Shown: positions 22,146-34,103 of the stretch, one piece after another | How the letters are laid out: the number at the start of each line of letters is the position of its first letter | Numbering within the stretch: position 1 is the first letter of the stretch | Source: Cinnamomum chago | Lineage: Eukaryota > Streptophyta > Magnoliopsida > Laurales > Lauraceae | Assembly (NCBI GenBank): GCA_038049695.1 | Contig: CP142456.1 | Coordinates: 17,078,501 to 17,142,500, forward strand | Length of the DNA: 64,000 bases | Direction: 5' to 3' | Position numbers and translations under genes: made by a program | The notes under the pieces: model-generated | The model's database searches: none | What the model was told of the DNA's origin: nothing | What the model saw: only the letters and a program-made list of their open reading frames with translations

Positions 22146-23857
22146 GTAAGACCCGGACCCCTAATTCCTAGGATTAGTGCTAATTAAGGGTGTCATTGGT
22201 TCACTAAGTGGGTTTGGATGTTTCATGATTAGGTTTGAGAGTTAGAATAGCTTTTCTATAGCTTTGGGAAGTTTTGAGGGGCATTGAGCCTAGTTTGATA
22301 CCTTTAGGAACCATCGTGTATCTTTCGAAAATTGTTGTGGGGCATTGCTAAATTTAAAAAAAAAAACTGCTTTCTTGATCCCGTTCAATAGAGAATCGCA
22401 TTCCCAACAACTTTCGTTTTCACAGTCTCACTCATTCGTAGCCCTGAAAAATAAATTTTCAGGCCACTACGGCAAAAGAATCTTTTCATATTGAAATCTA
22501 AGCTCAAATTTTGAGGTCCTCAAACCAAGGCATATTTGTGACTTTCTGAAACTAGATTTACTCTGGTTAATTGTTCTCTTCTTCGTCGAATTCATTCGAG
22601 GACAGGAAGTCAGAGTTTTAGACCCATGAATATTCATTAGGGGTGGGCCTCACATTCCTATTTATATTAAAAGACAAAAAAACTTCCTTCTTCCTCATTT
22701 CGCCAATTCCTCAACGTCTGCAACTAGCTGAGCTCTTCCTCCCTTTTTCTTCTTTCTTTCTTCTTGAAAAACTCAAGGGTGTTCTTACCAAATTAGAGAT
22801 TGAGCACCGCCATCCCTTTCTACACGACACAAGCTTCACATCTACGTCAATTTCGCGTTATTCCCCTGCCCGCAATCCTCCAAACAGACAATATCATTGC
22901 TGTAGGGCTATCTTAGTGTAGGTTCCTTGATTCTAGGAATGGGAGCTACATGTACAAGGGGAGTGGTTGTTTCTTAATATATTATTGTATATTTCTTAAT
23001 TGGCTTTTTTTTTAACAGGATATGAGTAGAGGACCGCCAGAGCTGGTTACTGCGTGTGCTGGTTGCCCTAGCTTGGACGATAGAATCTATGGGCTTCTAT
23101 AGATTATGATGGCACAGCAGTAGGCCTCCAGTGAGCAAGTCGCCTATCAGAACGACTAGATGGAGAGGCAAAATGATTCTCGTACTTAATTTCATGCAAA
23201 GTAACAAGCCCAGATTGCGGAGATACTTATGAGACATCTCAACAAGCCCCATCTCCTCAGGTGGTGATAAGTCATCGGTGTGGATCTGAATGCTCTTTAT
23301 GAGAACTTTCGGAAGACGGGCGCCACAGAGATAACTGGAATTATGAATCCACCAGAGACCAATAAATGGATGGTGCATACCAATAATGTTTTAGGGGTGA
23401 TGGTATGCATGGGACGTCAAAAGCTATCCTTGGCAGCTTGTATGTTCAAAGGCATTGTAGAGACATGGTGGAAGAGAGTGAGAGGACCCTTCTAGACCAT
23501 GGATGATGATGTTGGGCGGTATGCCCTCGATACTCCATTCAGGAGAAGGTTCATACCGGAGCATGTGGATGTTAGGAAGCGCATCGAGTTCGAGTAGTTA
23601 ACATGAGAGGAGTAGGACTGTAGGACTGAGGGTGAGTACAAACTTCAGTTTATCTGGTTGTCTAGTTTTGCCGAGGAGCTGATTGATATAGTGGCCAAGA
23701 AGGTGAATAGCTTTCTTAAGGGGCTCAGACCAATGATACACAATGTGACTGCATTGATGTGACTTGCCACCTATGATAAGGTTGTCTGCAAACCCTAATA
23801 GTCTCAGGTGTGAATGCGAAGATCCAACAAAGTGAGCCAAAGAGGAAGGAGTGGGCA
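22146..23857 (+). repeat. Array unit 3
   Basis: An uninterrupted 1.71-kb unit. The module spans 22146-23021 with a TATA-like ttatattaaaag near 22662. The donor is mutated to gtaggt, the acceptor is ttttttttaacag, and gag starts at ATG 23022. The gag holds NALYENFRKTGATEITGIMN and a stop-broken remainder. Confidence 0.85.
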
Positions 23858-25536
23858 GTAAGACCCCGAACCCATATTCCTATGTTTAGTGTTAATAAAG
23901 TGTGTAATGAGTTCACTAAGTGGGTTTGGATGTTTTCTAATTAAGTTTGAGACTTAGAACAGCTTTTCTATAGCTTTGGGATGTTCAGAGGGCCATTGAA
24001 CCTAGTTTGAGACATTTATGAACCATCGTGTATTTTCGGAAAAGTGTGGGGAGCCATTTCTAAATTCTGAAAATTCCATTCCTTGATCCCATAGGGTAGA
24101 GAATAACATTCCCAACAACTTTCATTTTCAACCCCAACCCATTCGAAGGCCCGAATAATAAATTTTCTTGCGTTAGGGGCAAAACATTATTTTCACATTG
24201 AAATCTGAGCTCAAATTTCGAGGTCCTTAAACCATGACAAATTTGTGCCTTTCTGAAACTAGAATTAATCTGGAAAATTTTCCTTTTCTTCGTCGTATTC
24301 ATCGGTGACCTGGAAATCAAAATTTTAAGCTCGTGAATATTCATTATTGGTTCGCCCCACATTCCACTTTATATTAAAAGAAGACAAATAAGTTGCCTTG
24401 TTCCTTATTTCTCCCATCCCTCAACCTCTACAACCAGCTGAGCTCTTCCTCCCTATTTCTTCTTTCTTTCTTCCTAAAAGACTCAAGGGAATTCTTACCA
24501 AATTAGGGATTGACCACCGCCATCGCTTTCTACACCGCTCAAACTTCACATCTACGCCAATTTCGCGTTATTCCGCCGCCAGTAACACCCCAAACAGACA
24601 ATATTATTGTTGAATGGCTATCTTAGTGTAAGTTCCTTGATTCTAAGATTGGGAGCTACATGTACTAGGGATATGGTTGTTTCTTAATATAGTGTTTTAT
24701 ATTTCTTAATCGGTTTTTTTTTTTTACGGAATATTAGTAGAGGATCGCCAGAACTGGCTACCGCAAGTCTTGGTTGCCCTAGCTTGGATGATAGAATCCA
24801 TGGGCTTCTACAGATTATGACAGCACAGCAGTAGTCCTCCAGTGAGCATGTCGCCCGTCAGAACGACTAGATATCGAGGCAGAATGACGTTCATGCTCAA
24901 TTTCAGGCACATTAACAAGCCTAGATTGCGGAGATACCTAAGAGACATCTCAACAAGCTCCATCTCTGTAGGTGGTTTTAGCTCCTCAGTGCGGATCCGA
25001 ATGCACTTTTTGAGAAGTTTCGGAAGACGGGGGCCAAAGAGATTGTTGGGATTATGAATCCACCTGAGGCCGATGATTGGATGGTGCATACCAATAATGT
25101 TTTAGAGGTGATGGTATGCATGGGACGTCGAAAGCTCTCCTTGATAGCTTATGTGTTTAGAGGCATTGTAGAGACAAGGTGAAAGAGTGTGAGGGGACCC
25201 TTCCAGACCATGGATGATGATGTTGGGCGATATGCCTTCAAAACTCAGATTAAGAGAAGGTTTATACCAGAGCATGTGGATGTTAGGAAGCAAATCAAGT
25301 TCGAGTAGTTGACATGAGGGGAGTATGACTGTGGGAGAGTACATACATCAGTTCATCTGCTCATCTAGTTTTGCCTTGGAGCTGATTGATATAGAGGCGA
25401 AGAAGTTTAATAGCTTTCTTATGGGGCACAGACCAATGATACGCAATGTGACTGCATAGATGAGAGTTGCCACCTATGATGAGGCTGCCGGCAAGCCCAG
25501 ATCCTACAAAGTGAGCAAAAGAGGAAGGAGTGGGCA
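23858..25536 (+). repeat. Array unit 4
   Basis: An uninterrupted 1.68-kb unit. The donor gtaagt is kept, the acceptor has decayed to ttttttacgga, and the gag ATG is changed to ATT (24733), so this unit cannot start gag at the usual place. The gag tail is shortened just before the end anchor (ggcaagcccagatcctacaaag). Confidence 0.85.
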
Positions 25537-26352
25537 GTAAGACCCCGACCCCTAATTCCTAGGATTAGTGTTAATTAAGTATGTCATCAGTTCACTAAGT
25601 GGGTTTGGATGTTTTCTTATTAAGTTTGAGAATTAGAATAGCCTTTCTATAGGTTTGGGAAGTTCCGAGGGCCATTGAACCTAGTTTGATACCTTGAGGA
25701 AATTTCGTGTATTTTCAGAAAGTGCGTGTGTGTGTGGGGGGGGGGGGGGGGGGGGGGTGTTTCGCAACAACTTTCATTTTCATTCCACACCCATTCGAAG
25801 TCCCGAAATTTTTTTTTTCAGGCCACAGGTGCAAAATAATCTTTTCACATAGAAATCTGAGCTCAAATTTCGAGGTCCTCAAACCATGGTAAATTTGTGC
25901 CTTTTTGAAACAATAGTTAGTCTGGAAAATTTTTCTCTTCTTCGTCGAATTAATCCGTGGCCCGGAAATCAAAGTTTTATTCCCATGAATATTCATTAGT
26001 CGTGTGCCCCACATTCCACTTTATATTAAAAGCCTTTTTCCTCATTTCGCCAATTCCTGAACGTCTGCAGCCAAATGAGCTCTTTCTCCCTTTTTCTTCT
26101 TTCTCTCTTCCTAAATAAACTCAAGGGAATTCTTACAAAATTAGAGATTGACCACGGCCATCGCTTTCTACACTGCATAAGCTTCCCATCTTTGCCAATC
26201 TCGCTTCATTCTGTCGCCAGCAACCCTCGAAATAGGGAATATCATTGCAGAAGGGCTATCTGAATGTAAGTTCATTGATTCTAGGATTAGGTGCTACATG
26301 TACTGGGGGGATGGGCTATTTCTTATTATATTGCTTTTTTTTGTTACAAGAT

Positions 26353-27058
26353 ATGAGAAGAGGACCGCCGGAACAAGCTACTGTGGGTCTGAGTTACCCT
26401 AGCTTGGATGATAGAATCCATGGGCTTCTGTAGATTATGATAGCATAACAATACACCTTAAGTGAGCAAATGCTCGTAAGAATGACTAGATAGCGAGGCG
26501 GAATGAGGCTCATGCTCAATTTCAGGCACAGTTACATGCCCAGATGGTGGAGATACTTAAGAGACATCTCAACAAGCCTCATCTCCTCAGGAGGTGATAG
26601 TTGCTCGGTGAGGATCGGCATGCTCTTTATGAGAAGTTTCAAAAGACGAGGGCCATAGAGATTGCTAGGATTATGAATCCACCTAAGGCCGATGAGTGGA
26701 TGGTGCATACCAATAATGTTTTAGAGGTGATTGTATGGTTGAGATGTCAAAAGCTCACCTGGGTAGCTCATATGTTCAGAGGCATTGTAGAGACATGGTG
26801 GAAGAGTGTGAGGGGACCCTTCCAGGCCATGGATGATGATGTCGGGCAGTATGCCTTCAAGACTCAGTTTCGGAGAGGGTTCATATCGGAGCATGTGGAC
26901 ACTAGGAAGCGCATCAAGTTCGAGTGGTTGACACGAGGGGAGTATGACTGTGGGTGAGTACATACATCAATTCATCTTGTTGTCTAGTTTTGCCTAGGAG
27001 CTTATTGATATAGAGGCCAAGAAGGTGAATGGCTTTCTTAAGGGGCTCAGACCAAAGA
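26353..27058 (+). pseudogene. Truncated gypsy gag, best-preserved array copy
   Basis: This copy shows the retrotransposon gag core: HALYEKFQKTRAIEIARIMN, then EADEWMVHTNNVLEV-like sequence, FRGIVETWWKSVRGPF, YAFKTQFRRGFISEHVDTRK and FEWLTRGEYDCG. With other units and frame changes, the continuation is EYIHQFIW and AKKVNSFLKGLRPMIHNV. The order matches plant gypsy gag (chromovirus, Tekay/Del-like) that would form the particle shell. This copy has Trp at FEWLTRG where most other units have TAG. No zinc knuckle, protease or RT follows in any unit; the frame runs into the next module instead. It is non-coding as it stands. Confidence 0.75.
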
Positions 27059-27346
27059 TGTTAATTAGGCCTTAATCAGGCCCACGACCCATCAAAGGGA
27101 TCCAACTTAGTTCTGATATTCACGTGGATTGCTTTGAGTCAATGATGCATTATACATAGTTGTGTATCTTCTATTTTACTCTTTGTTTCTATAAACTTAG
27201 AATTGTAATTGAGACTCTTTCCTAGTTTAGAGCCTTGATTAAGGCATGTAAATGGTTATATATTGAGGAGTGATCTCCAAAGGAATGACCACACAAATTA
27301 ATACAATCACAGTTAATATTTTTCATGTTCTATGGTGAGTTTGTCA
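27059..27346 (+). repeat. 5' LTR of the old copia
   Basis: It starts TGTTAATTAGGCC, ends GAGTTTGTCA and is followed by the primer binding site. A TATA-like ttatatatt lies near 27257. Confidence 0.9.
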
Positions 27347-27358
27347 TGGTATCAGAAC
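27347..27358 (+). promoter_or_regulatory. Primer binding site of the old copia
   Basis: tggtatcagaac, one base different from the usual tggtatcagagc, directly after the 5' LTR. A 636-bp leader without a clear frame (27359-27994) follows. Confidence 0.85.
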
Positions 27359-27994
27359 ATCAAGGCTTTCGTCTCTAGTTTCTTTTCTTCCAAAGCATCA
27401 AGGCAATAAGATAGAGAAGAATATATCTCTCTCTCATGTAGAAAAACAGATCCAGGCATCTGTTCAAGAAATTCCAGTGGCATCTACCATCTTCGACAGT
27501 TCCATCTTTAAGGTGGCCCACCCCTGATCATCAGATCAATCTCCAAAAACTACACAAACATGGTCACCTGATATTTCTAGGATTATTGGCCATTTTTTCA
27601 GGATTTTTCAACACCTCCAGGTAGTCCTTCTTTCCATTCTCGAGTTATTTCAAAATATTACACGAGTTTCAATCAAGATCGTCCAGAATCTTGGATATTC
27701 AGCGGAATAGGTTCAAACCTATTCCAGTAGGTGTGAAAAGACTGTGCCTTTTTATATCAAACATCTGATCAGTGTTCAGATCCATCTGTAGGGCCCACGT
27801 AGAGGATCTGAAGCTTCAATCAAGGTCGTTAGAGGGGCTTTGTTCACTATTATTGGTCTGACTTTGTTTTTTTTCTTATCTACCTGGTTGGATCTTGCTT
27901 ATCTGCCCTCATAAACAATTTTTCATACAACTGTTGCTTGATTTGATTACTTTTTTCACTGTTTCAATCCAACCTTTTCCAATCTAACATTGAG

Positions 27995-29072
27995 ATGGAA
28001 AAATCTAAGGTTACTTTGATCAAATTCACTGGAAAAAATTACCTTGCCTGGTCTTTCCAATTCCAAATCTACCTAGAAGCTAAGAAATTGTCAGGTTTTG
28101 TTTGTGGTGCTAACCCTAAACCCACTGAGGATGAAAAGAAGATATCCTATTGGCATACTAAAGATGCCAAAATCAAATAATGGATTATGGGATCCGTCGA
28201 GCCACATTTGATAATGAATCTCAAGCCTTACTCAACCTCTAAAACCAAGTGGGGGGTATTTGAATAAAGTATACCATCAAGACAACTTTGCACGTCAATT
28301 CTATCTCGAATGTGCGATTGCTGAATATGCACGAGGGACCTTGTCGGTACAAGACTACTATTCAAAATTCCGTACACTGTGGTCGGAATACGATATTATT
28401 AAGTATGCGGATTTGGCTAACAATGTTTTGACAGTGATCCAAGATATTGAGGCCTCTAGTCAAAGAGATCAGTTTTTTATGAAACTGCAGAAAGAATATG
28501 AAAGTGTTCGATCTGCCCTGATGAATCAGATGCCCTTTCCTTCATTGGATGTCTACTTGAATGAACTATTACGCGAAGAATAGCACATTACGACCTCGGT
28601 TCATATTGCTCAACAAAAGACTGAGACAAATTTAGTCGCGTTCTTGGAAAATAAGACTTCTCAGCCTCCGCCTCGAGACTTGAGCAAAACACAATGCTAC
28701 AGTTGTCAAAAATTTGGGCATCTTGCATCTAAATGCAAACAGAAAGTCTACAGTTACTATAAAAAGTCAGGACATATCATCTCTGGATGTTGCCGCCGCC
28801 TACAACGTCCATCATCGCAGTATCAGACTCAACAGTATCAGGTTCCGCAGTATCAGGCTCCACTATCTCAGACTCTGCATGCTTATGTTGCTTCTTCAGT
28901 TATGCATGTTCCTACATCTGCACCCTCACAGCCTGGGCCCTCATCATCTCTAACTCCTGAATTGGTTCAACAAATGATTGTCAATGCCCTCTCTGCCTTT
29001 GGTCTCTCAGACAACTCACCTTCATCTTCTACTTGGTTCCTTGATTCCGGGACGTCTAATCATATGACGTAG
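27995..29072 (+). pseudogene. Gag and protease start of the old copia
   Basis: The ATG at 27995 gives MEKSKVTLIKFTGKNYLAWS. The UBN2-like gag continues through a TAA near 28178 and a frame change near 28255 to LDVYLNELLREE and a TAG near 28581. A zinc knuckle (CYSCQKFGHLASKC) and a second, degenerate one follow. The protease begins (WFLDSGTSNHMT) and hits a TAG at about 29070. Its domain order matches the young copia, but it belongs to a different family by LTR. Confidence 0.9.
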
Positions 29073-30675
29073 TCCCCTACCCCTCTCTCCAATGTAACAA
29101 AATACAATGGCAATCTTCAAATACAAACTGCTGACGAAGGCAATGTTCCCATTACTGCTCTCAGAAATATCCCTGGTCCCATCCCATTGAAAAATGTTTA
29201 CCTTTGTCCCAATTTAACTTCAAACCTATTGTTAGTCGGGCAACTTGTTGAAAATCATTGTAACATCTCTTTTTCTTTTTCTGGTTGTGTTGTGCGAGAC
29301 CGGATGTCCGGGAAGGAGATTGCAAGGGGGCCTAAGTGTAGACGCTTGTTTTCGCTAGATTTTTCTAAATTTTCTAGGAATATATTTGAAAATAATGTGT
29401 TTTGTTCTTCTATTAGAGATAATTACCAATTGTGGCATAATAGACTTAGACATCCTAATTGCAAAGTTTTGTCCCTTATGTTAAGCTCCGGTTTATTAAA
29501 TAAATCTATTGGCCTTTCTTCTTGTTTGCCTTTTGATTGAGCTACTTGTAAAATGGGAAAGAGTAAAACTCTTCCGTTTGCTAATTCCACTTCACACAGC
29601 ACTTAGTGTTTTGATTTAGTTCATAGCGATGTATGGGGAATTGCTCTAGCTCTTTCTCACGCTCATTATAAATACTTTGTGACTTTTATTAATGATTTCA
29701 GTCGGCTCACATGGGTCTACTTTCTGCATTCCAAATCTGATGTTTTTAATGTTTTTAAAACTTTTTTAGATTATGTTAAGAATCAGTTTTCCACTTGTAT
29801 TAAAATCTTCCAATCTGATTCGGGCGAGGAGTATGTGTCCTCTGGTTTTCAACAGCTTTTGCAAAACAAAGGCATTATTTCTCAAAGAACTTATCCTTAT
29901 ACTCCACAACACAATGGAGTAGCCGAATGGAAAAATAGGCATCTCCTTGATGTCACTCGTTTCCTTCTTCTTGAATCATCGGTTCCTACTCGATTTTGGG
30001 TTGAGGCACTGGCTACTGTAGTTCATCTTATCAATCATATGCCATCAACGTTTATTGAAAATCAGAGCCCATATTACCGGTTGTAGAAGACATCTCCATC
30101 CTATGATGATCTTCCTATTTTTAGCTCGGTTTGCTTTGTGTATTTGCCTCCTTATGAAATAACCAAACTAACCGCTCAATCAGTTCAGTGTGTTTATTTT
30201 TATTAATACCCTTCCAGAAAGGGATCCTTTGTTATGATCCTCACATTCGTCGCATCCGTACCTTTAGGAATGTCGTTTCTTTTTAACAATAGTATTTCTT
30301 TCACAAACACCTTGATCCTCGTGACTCCTACTCCTTGTTGTCTTTACTTGGTTTTTCTGACAACACGTCAGTGGTTCGATTTAATCCTAATTTTGTGTAT
30401 CACAAACGGAATAAGGAAGCGCCTACCGTGACTCCCCCTCCTAATCTTCCTCTAGCAGCTGGTCCACCTCCGACACTTGGTCCATCTGACCACTCTTCAT
30501 TGCGTTGCTCCACTCGCATTTCGGTACCACCAGACCACTATGGGTTCTCACATACATCCTTGATAGCCACTTTGTCTTCCTCTTCCATCCTATAATCCTA
30601 CTCTCGGCTGTGCAGCACCAATGTTAGAACCAGGCTATGCAAGATGAACTGGAGGCTTTAGAGAAAAATCATGTG
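29073..30675 (+). pseudogene. Protease, integrase and RT start of the old copia
   Basis: Readable blocks are VGQLVENHCNISFSFSGCVV, LWHNRLRHPNCKVLS, DLVHSDVWGIALALSH, FQSDSGEEYVSS and PYTPQHNGVAEWKNRHLLD (integrase acids all present), then VRFNPNFVYH. The frame is broken by several stops (29538, 29607, 30086, 30205) and shifts. It ends in KNHV just before RT, where the solo LTR inserted. RT resumes at 40984. Confidence 0.88.
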
Positions 30676-31186
30676 GGATATGTAAGACCTCGTCCCGAGT
30701 GACCTCGATTAGCATTAATTAAGTTGTGTTTTAGTTTTAAGCGTGTTTAGTGGATTTTGGTTAAGTTGGAAATAGAATAGATTTTGATATAGCTTTGGGG
30801 AAATTTTGATTTGCTTAGTAATTAGTGGGGGCCCTTTAGGGGTTTCTTTATGACCTTGCATGTGCTTGGGGATTTATCGGAGATTCTTGCATTCATTGTT
30901 TTAATCCCGTTTTATTTGTATTGTTAATCCCTATGACTTTTATGTTGATCCCGTGCCCGTTCGAGACCCCGAAACCCAATTTTCCTAGCATTGAGGGCAA
31001 AACAATCATTGTGCACTAAATATGTACCCAAAATTTGATATTCCCGAAACCCACGAAACATATACTTTTTGGAAACTAGACATTTCGGTGATCATTTCTT
31101 CCTTCTTCGTCGAATTCATCCGATATCCCGATGGACATGATTTCAACCCTTGAATGTTTCTAGTGGTGGGACCCAACCCCATCTTC

Positions 31187-31194
31187 TATATAAG
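31187..31194 (+). promoter_or_regulatory. TATA box of the solo LTR
   Basis: TATATAAG, followed by a pyrimidine-rich leader and a gtaag donor about 240 bp later. This is the same layout as in the array modules. Confidence 0.6.
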
Positions 31195-32014
31195 GAGAAC
31201 CTTTCTCTCCTTTTCCCTTTTTCTAGCAAACTCCAATCCTAAGCTAGGGTTTTTCCCTTCCTTCTTCTTCTTGATTCTCCATCCTCAATCCACTACCAAA
31301 GTTGCACCAATAGGAGATTTGAGGCCATCATCTTCTTCATCTCTTTGAGAGCTTTCTCTTAATAGCATTTGTGGAGAAAACCACCTACTCCAAGACCTCC
31401 TTTGGTACTAACCTAGCATTTTGAATAACCCTCATGTAAGTAATCCTTCCCTTCTTTCAATATTGTGTTCTCCTAGCCTAAGGGAATCTCCATCTCTATT
31501 ATTGAAGCTTCTTCCTCCCCATGCTATGCTTTGACTCTTTTAGGGTTTTATTTTGGGGTTTTTGCTTGTAGCTTGGACCATTGACTTGGAAGGCTTGGTT
31601 AGAGCTTGATTTGCTTATTAGAGACCTAAGGCAAGTGGATGACTTGATTTTTTATAAGCTTTCAATGGTTTTGGTATTTTCCACTCATGCCTATTTATGG
31701 CATTGATTTGAAATAAATGTTCATGATAGAGCATTGATAGTGCATTTATGTCATAGAAAGGCATTGATGCATGGCATTTAATCTCTTCTTGTTTTGGTCC
31801 CAAATGCACTCTTATGTGAAATGGTTTCCTTCCTTCTTTCCTTGTATTGGATGTGATGTTGATGGAGGAGAATGGAATGGATATTGTAAGAGATTTGATG
31901 TTGTCTGAATGACGTTTTGAACATCTCATTGGATGTATAAAAAAGGCTAGAAAGAGGTTGTAGAAGGAAGAGATAGAGAGGAGCTGAACTGTCCCAGAAT
32001 CAGTTTCTGGACAG

Positions 32015-32256
32015 TTCGCTCGAGCGAAGTGTCCAGAAAAGGGTTCGGAGCATTCCAATAGGTAGTTCGCTCGAGTGGACCCCTTGGTCGCTCGAGCGAA
32101 CATCCCATAACTCGTTCCAGATAGTGGTTACTTCGAGCGAACCAATACTTCGCTCGAGCCAACTACCTACTGGATGAGTTCGCTCGAGCGACCTCAACTT
32201 CACTCGAGCGAACCCACCCAGACAACCATTCCAGAGAGCTCCTCGCTCGAGCGATG
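32015..32256. repeat. Cluster of TTCGCTCGAGCGAA palindromes
   Basis: At least seven full or near copies of the 14-bp palindrome TTCGCTCGAGCGAA lie within 242 bp (32015, 32066, 32087, 32149, 32179, 32199, 32242), plus a half-site near 32131. Spacing is irregular, about 20-60 bp. Confidence 0.85.
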
Positions 32257-33791
32257 AGTTTTGTCGTTCAAAGGCTATGTTTGGGACAGTGATGAGTTGT
32301 TTAAATTTTTTGGGACTATTCATTGAGAACCCCTCTATGTCAGGGGGAGTTACTAAGCAATGTATGAGGCCATTTGAGAAAGAAACCACATAACGAAGAT
32401 TTCATTTGAAGTTTTGAAAATTCAAAGTGTATAAAGAGCCCGGAATGTCCCCAAACTCAAAGAGTACCAAATTGTTATTAGATCGACATATGGGATCCTT
32501 ATTCACTTCAAATAAATCTTGAACCCAATACTTTACCCGAAATTTCAATTGTTTATTGTAGTTCACTGTTCCCGAGATTTATACTCCATGATTTATTGTT
32601 CCTAAAAGCATTGAAATTGTACTTGTATTAATTGCTAGGCTCGAAATGCATTGCCCGACATGAAGTGACAGTTGTACCTTTCTGCACCCCATCGCGCTTG
32701 TTCATGTACTTGCACTTGATGTATTCCATACATGTTTTGATAATGTCATTTAACCTATGAGTCGGCACCACTAAGCTTGGATAACCCTGTTGGTCTGATC
32801 CACCAACTTGGAAATTCCCTTCTTGTCCCGCCAGCTACAGTTGGATCCCGCTACCCGGTTATTACCATGGTCTTGTCCCGATGCCGCAGATTGCTACTGT
32901 GGTTCCCGACGCCCGGCTCGCTACCGTGGTCATGTATTGTATATGTATATGTATTTATAAGATTCACTGTTTCTCCTCACCTCGAGTGACTGAGAGCAGT
33001 GCTTAGTTATTGCTCTATCACTTTAGTGATAGTAGACTTAGCTTTGTGTGGTTGCCATCTTGTTTGTTTCCCGATTCCTTGGTTACCTTTACATGTTTTA
33101 CAATGCCTACTTGTATTTGAATAAATGTTTTATCTTGTTTATAGAAATTCTTATTTAAACAGGTTTAAATGCTTTTGAAGGTAAATTCATTTATTATTAT
33201 ATTGTCATTGTATTTTACCCATTTGCCAAACCGTCGTGTTTGACCCACTTTTTGGTACTTAGGTCCGGAAATTGTCTATCCCGAGACGGAGCTTGAGGAT
33301 GCGGTCAGTGAACCTCAACGCCTAGTTGAGTGGCATGCTGATGATGTCATTTAGACATTGGATTGCTATAGAGAGATAACATTTTGGGAAAACTTTTAAT
33401 TATTCTTTTGGGGATTGGTATTTTGTTTATATTGGCCTTTGTTGGCCTCTATTTTTGGGAATGTAATTAAATGATCTTTTGTATAAACTTTAACTTACTT
33501 TTGGGAAACATGCTAATGATCATTGCTCAGTCTGATACAGTATTATACTTGTGTTATTATCTTTATTACTAGAGATGGTTTGAATATTTGATTTGCTACA
33601 CGCTTCCGCACTTAATAAAAATGTTCATATATGGTTGTGATATCCTCACCGCGGACACCTGTGGGAAATTAAACAAGTGTGTACACCTTGATGACACACT
33701 CCACATGTTATCCATTCATCATATACTCATCACATTAGCCCCAATCCCGGATTAGCCCCATGGGCCCGGTCCGGGGTCGTGACAGGATATT

Positions 33792-34103
33792 TGAAATGAC
33801 ATGAAATGAGAGAAAGAAGAAAGAGACAAGTTTGGAGACAACTTGATACCTTAATGTGAGGTTCGTTTGAATATTTATAATTACATTATCCCCTAATCAA
33901 GGGCCCTAAACATCCTAATCAGTACAATCAGAATAATGAATAATCAACCTCCTAATCTATACAAGGAAGTAAATAAGAGACAAAATAACAACATATCAAA
34001 AGATGATCCCACACGTGGGATTTTATATACAGCTGTGTACAAGCCCTTGATGGGCTGGGCCTAGTGGGACTGGGCCTGGGCCTAAGCCACATTATCTTCT
34101 ACA
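33792..34103 (-). repeat. 3' LTR of the nested copia
   Basis: On the minus strand it starts TGTAGAAGATAATGTGG and ends catttca. The polypurine tract tttgagggggag lies at 34104-34115. The first bases of this LTR encode the last pol residues and the stop. Confidence 0.92.

Larger units (their letters stand above)
30681..33784 (+). mobile_element. Gypsy solo LTR (about 3.1 kb)
   Basis: It begins TGTAAGACCTCGTCCCGAG and ends CCGGGGTCGTGACA, flanked by perfect GGATA duplications (30676-30680, 33785-33789). No internal gag-pol is present, so it is a solo LTR left by LTR-LTR recombination. TATATAAG lies at 31187-31194 and a gtaag donor at 31436. The cttcgtcgaattcatccga block near 31100 and several others are shared with the array modules. 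Long LTRs of this kind occur in Tekay/Del chromoviruses. The strand is inferred from the TATA box. Confidence 0.88.

Noticed and set aside
31980..32260. Regularly spaced palindromes as a CRISPR-like array
   Set aside because: Spacing is irregular, the intervening sequence belongs to the LTR, and the context is a plant retrotransposon.
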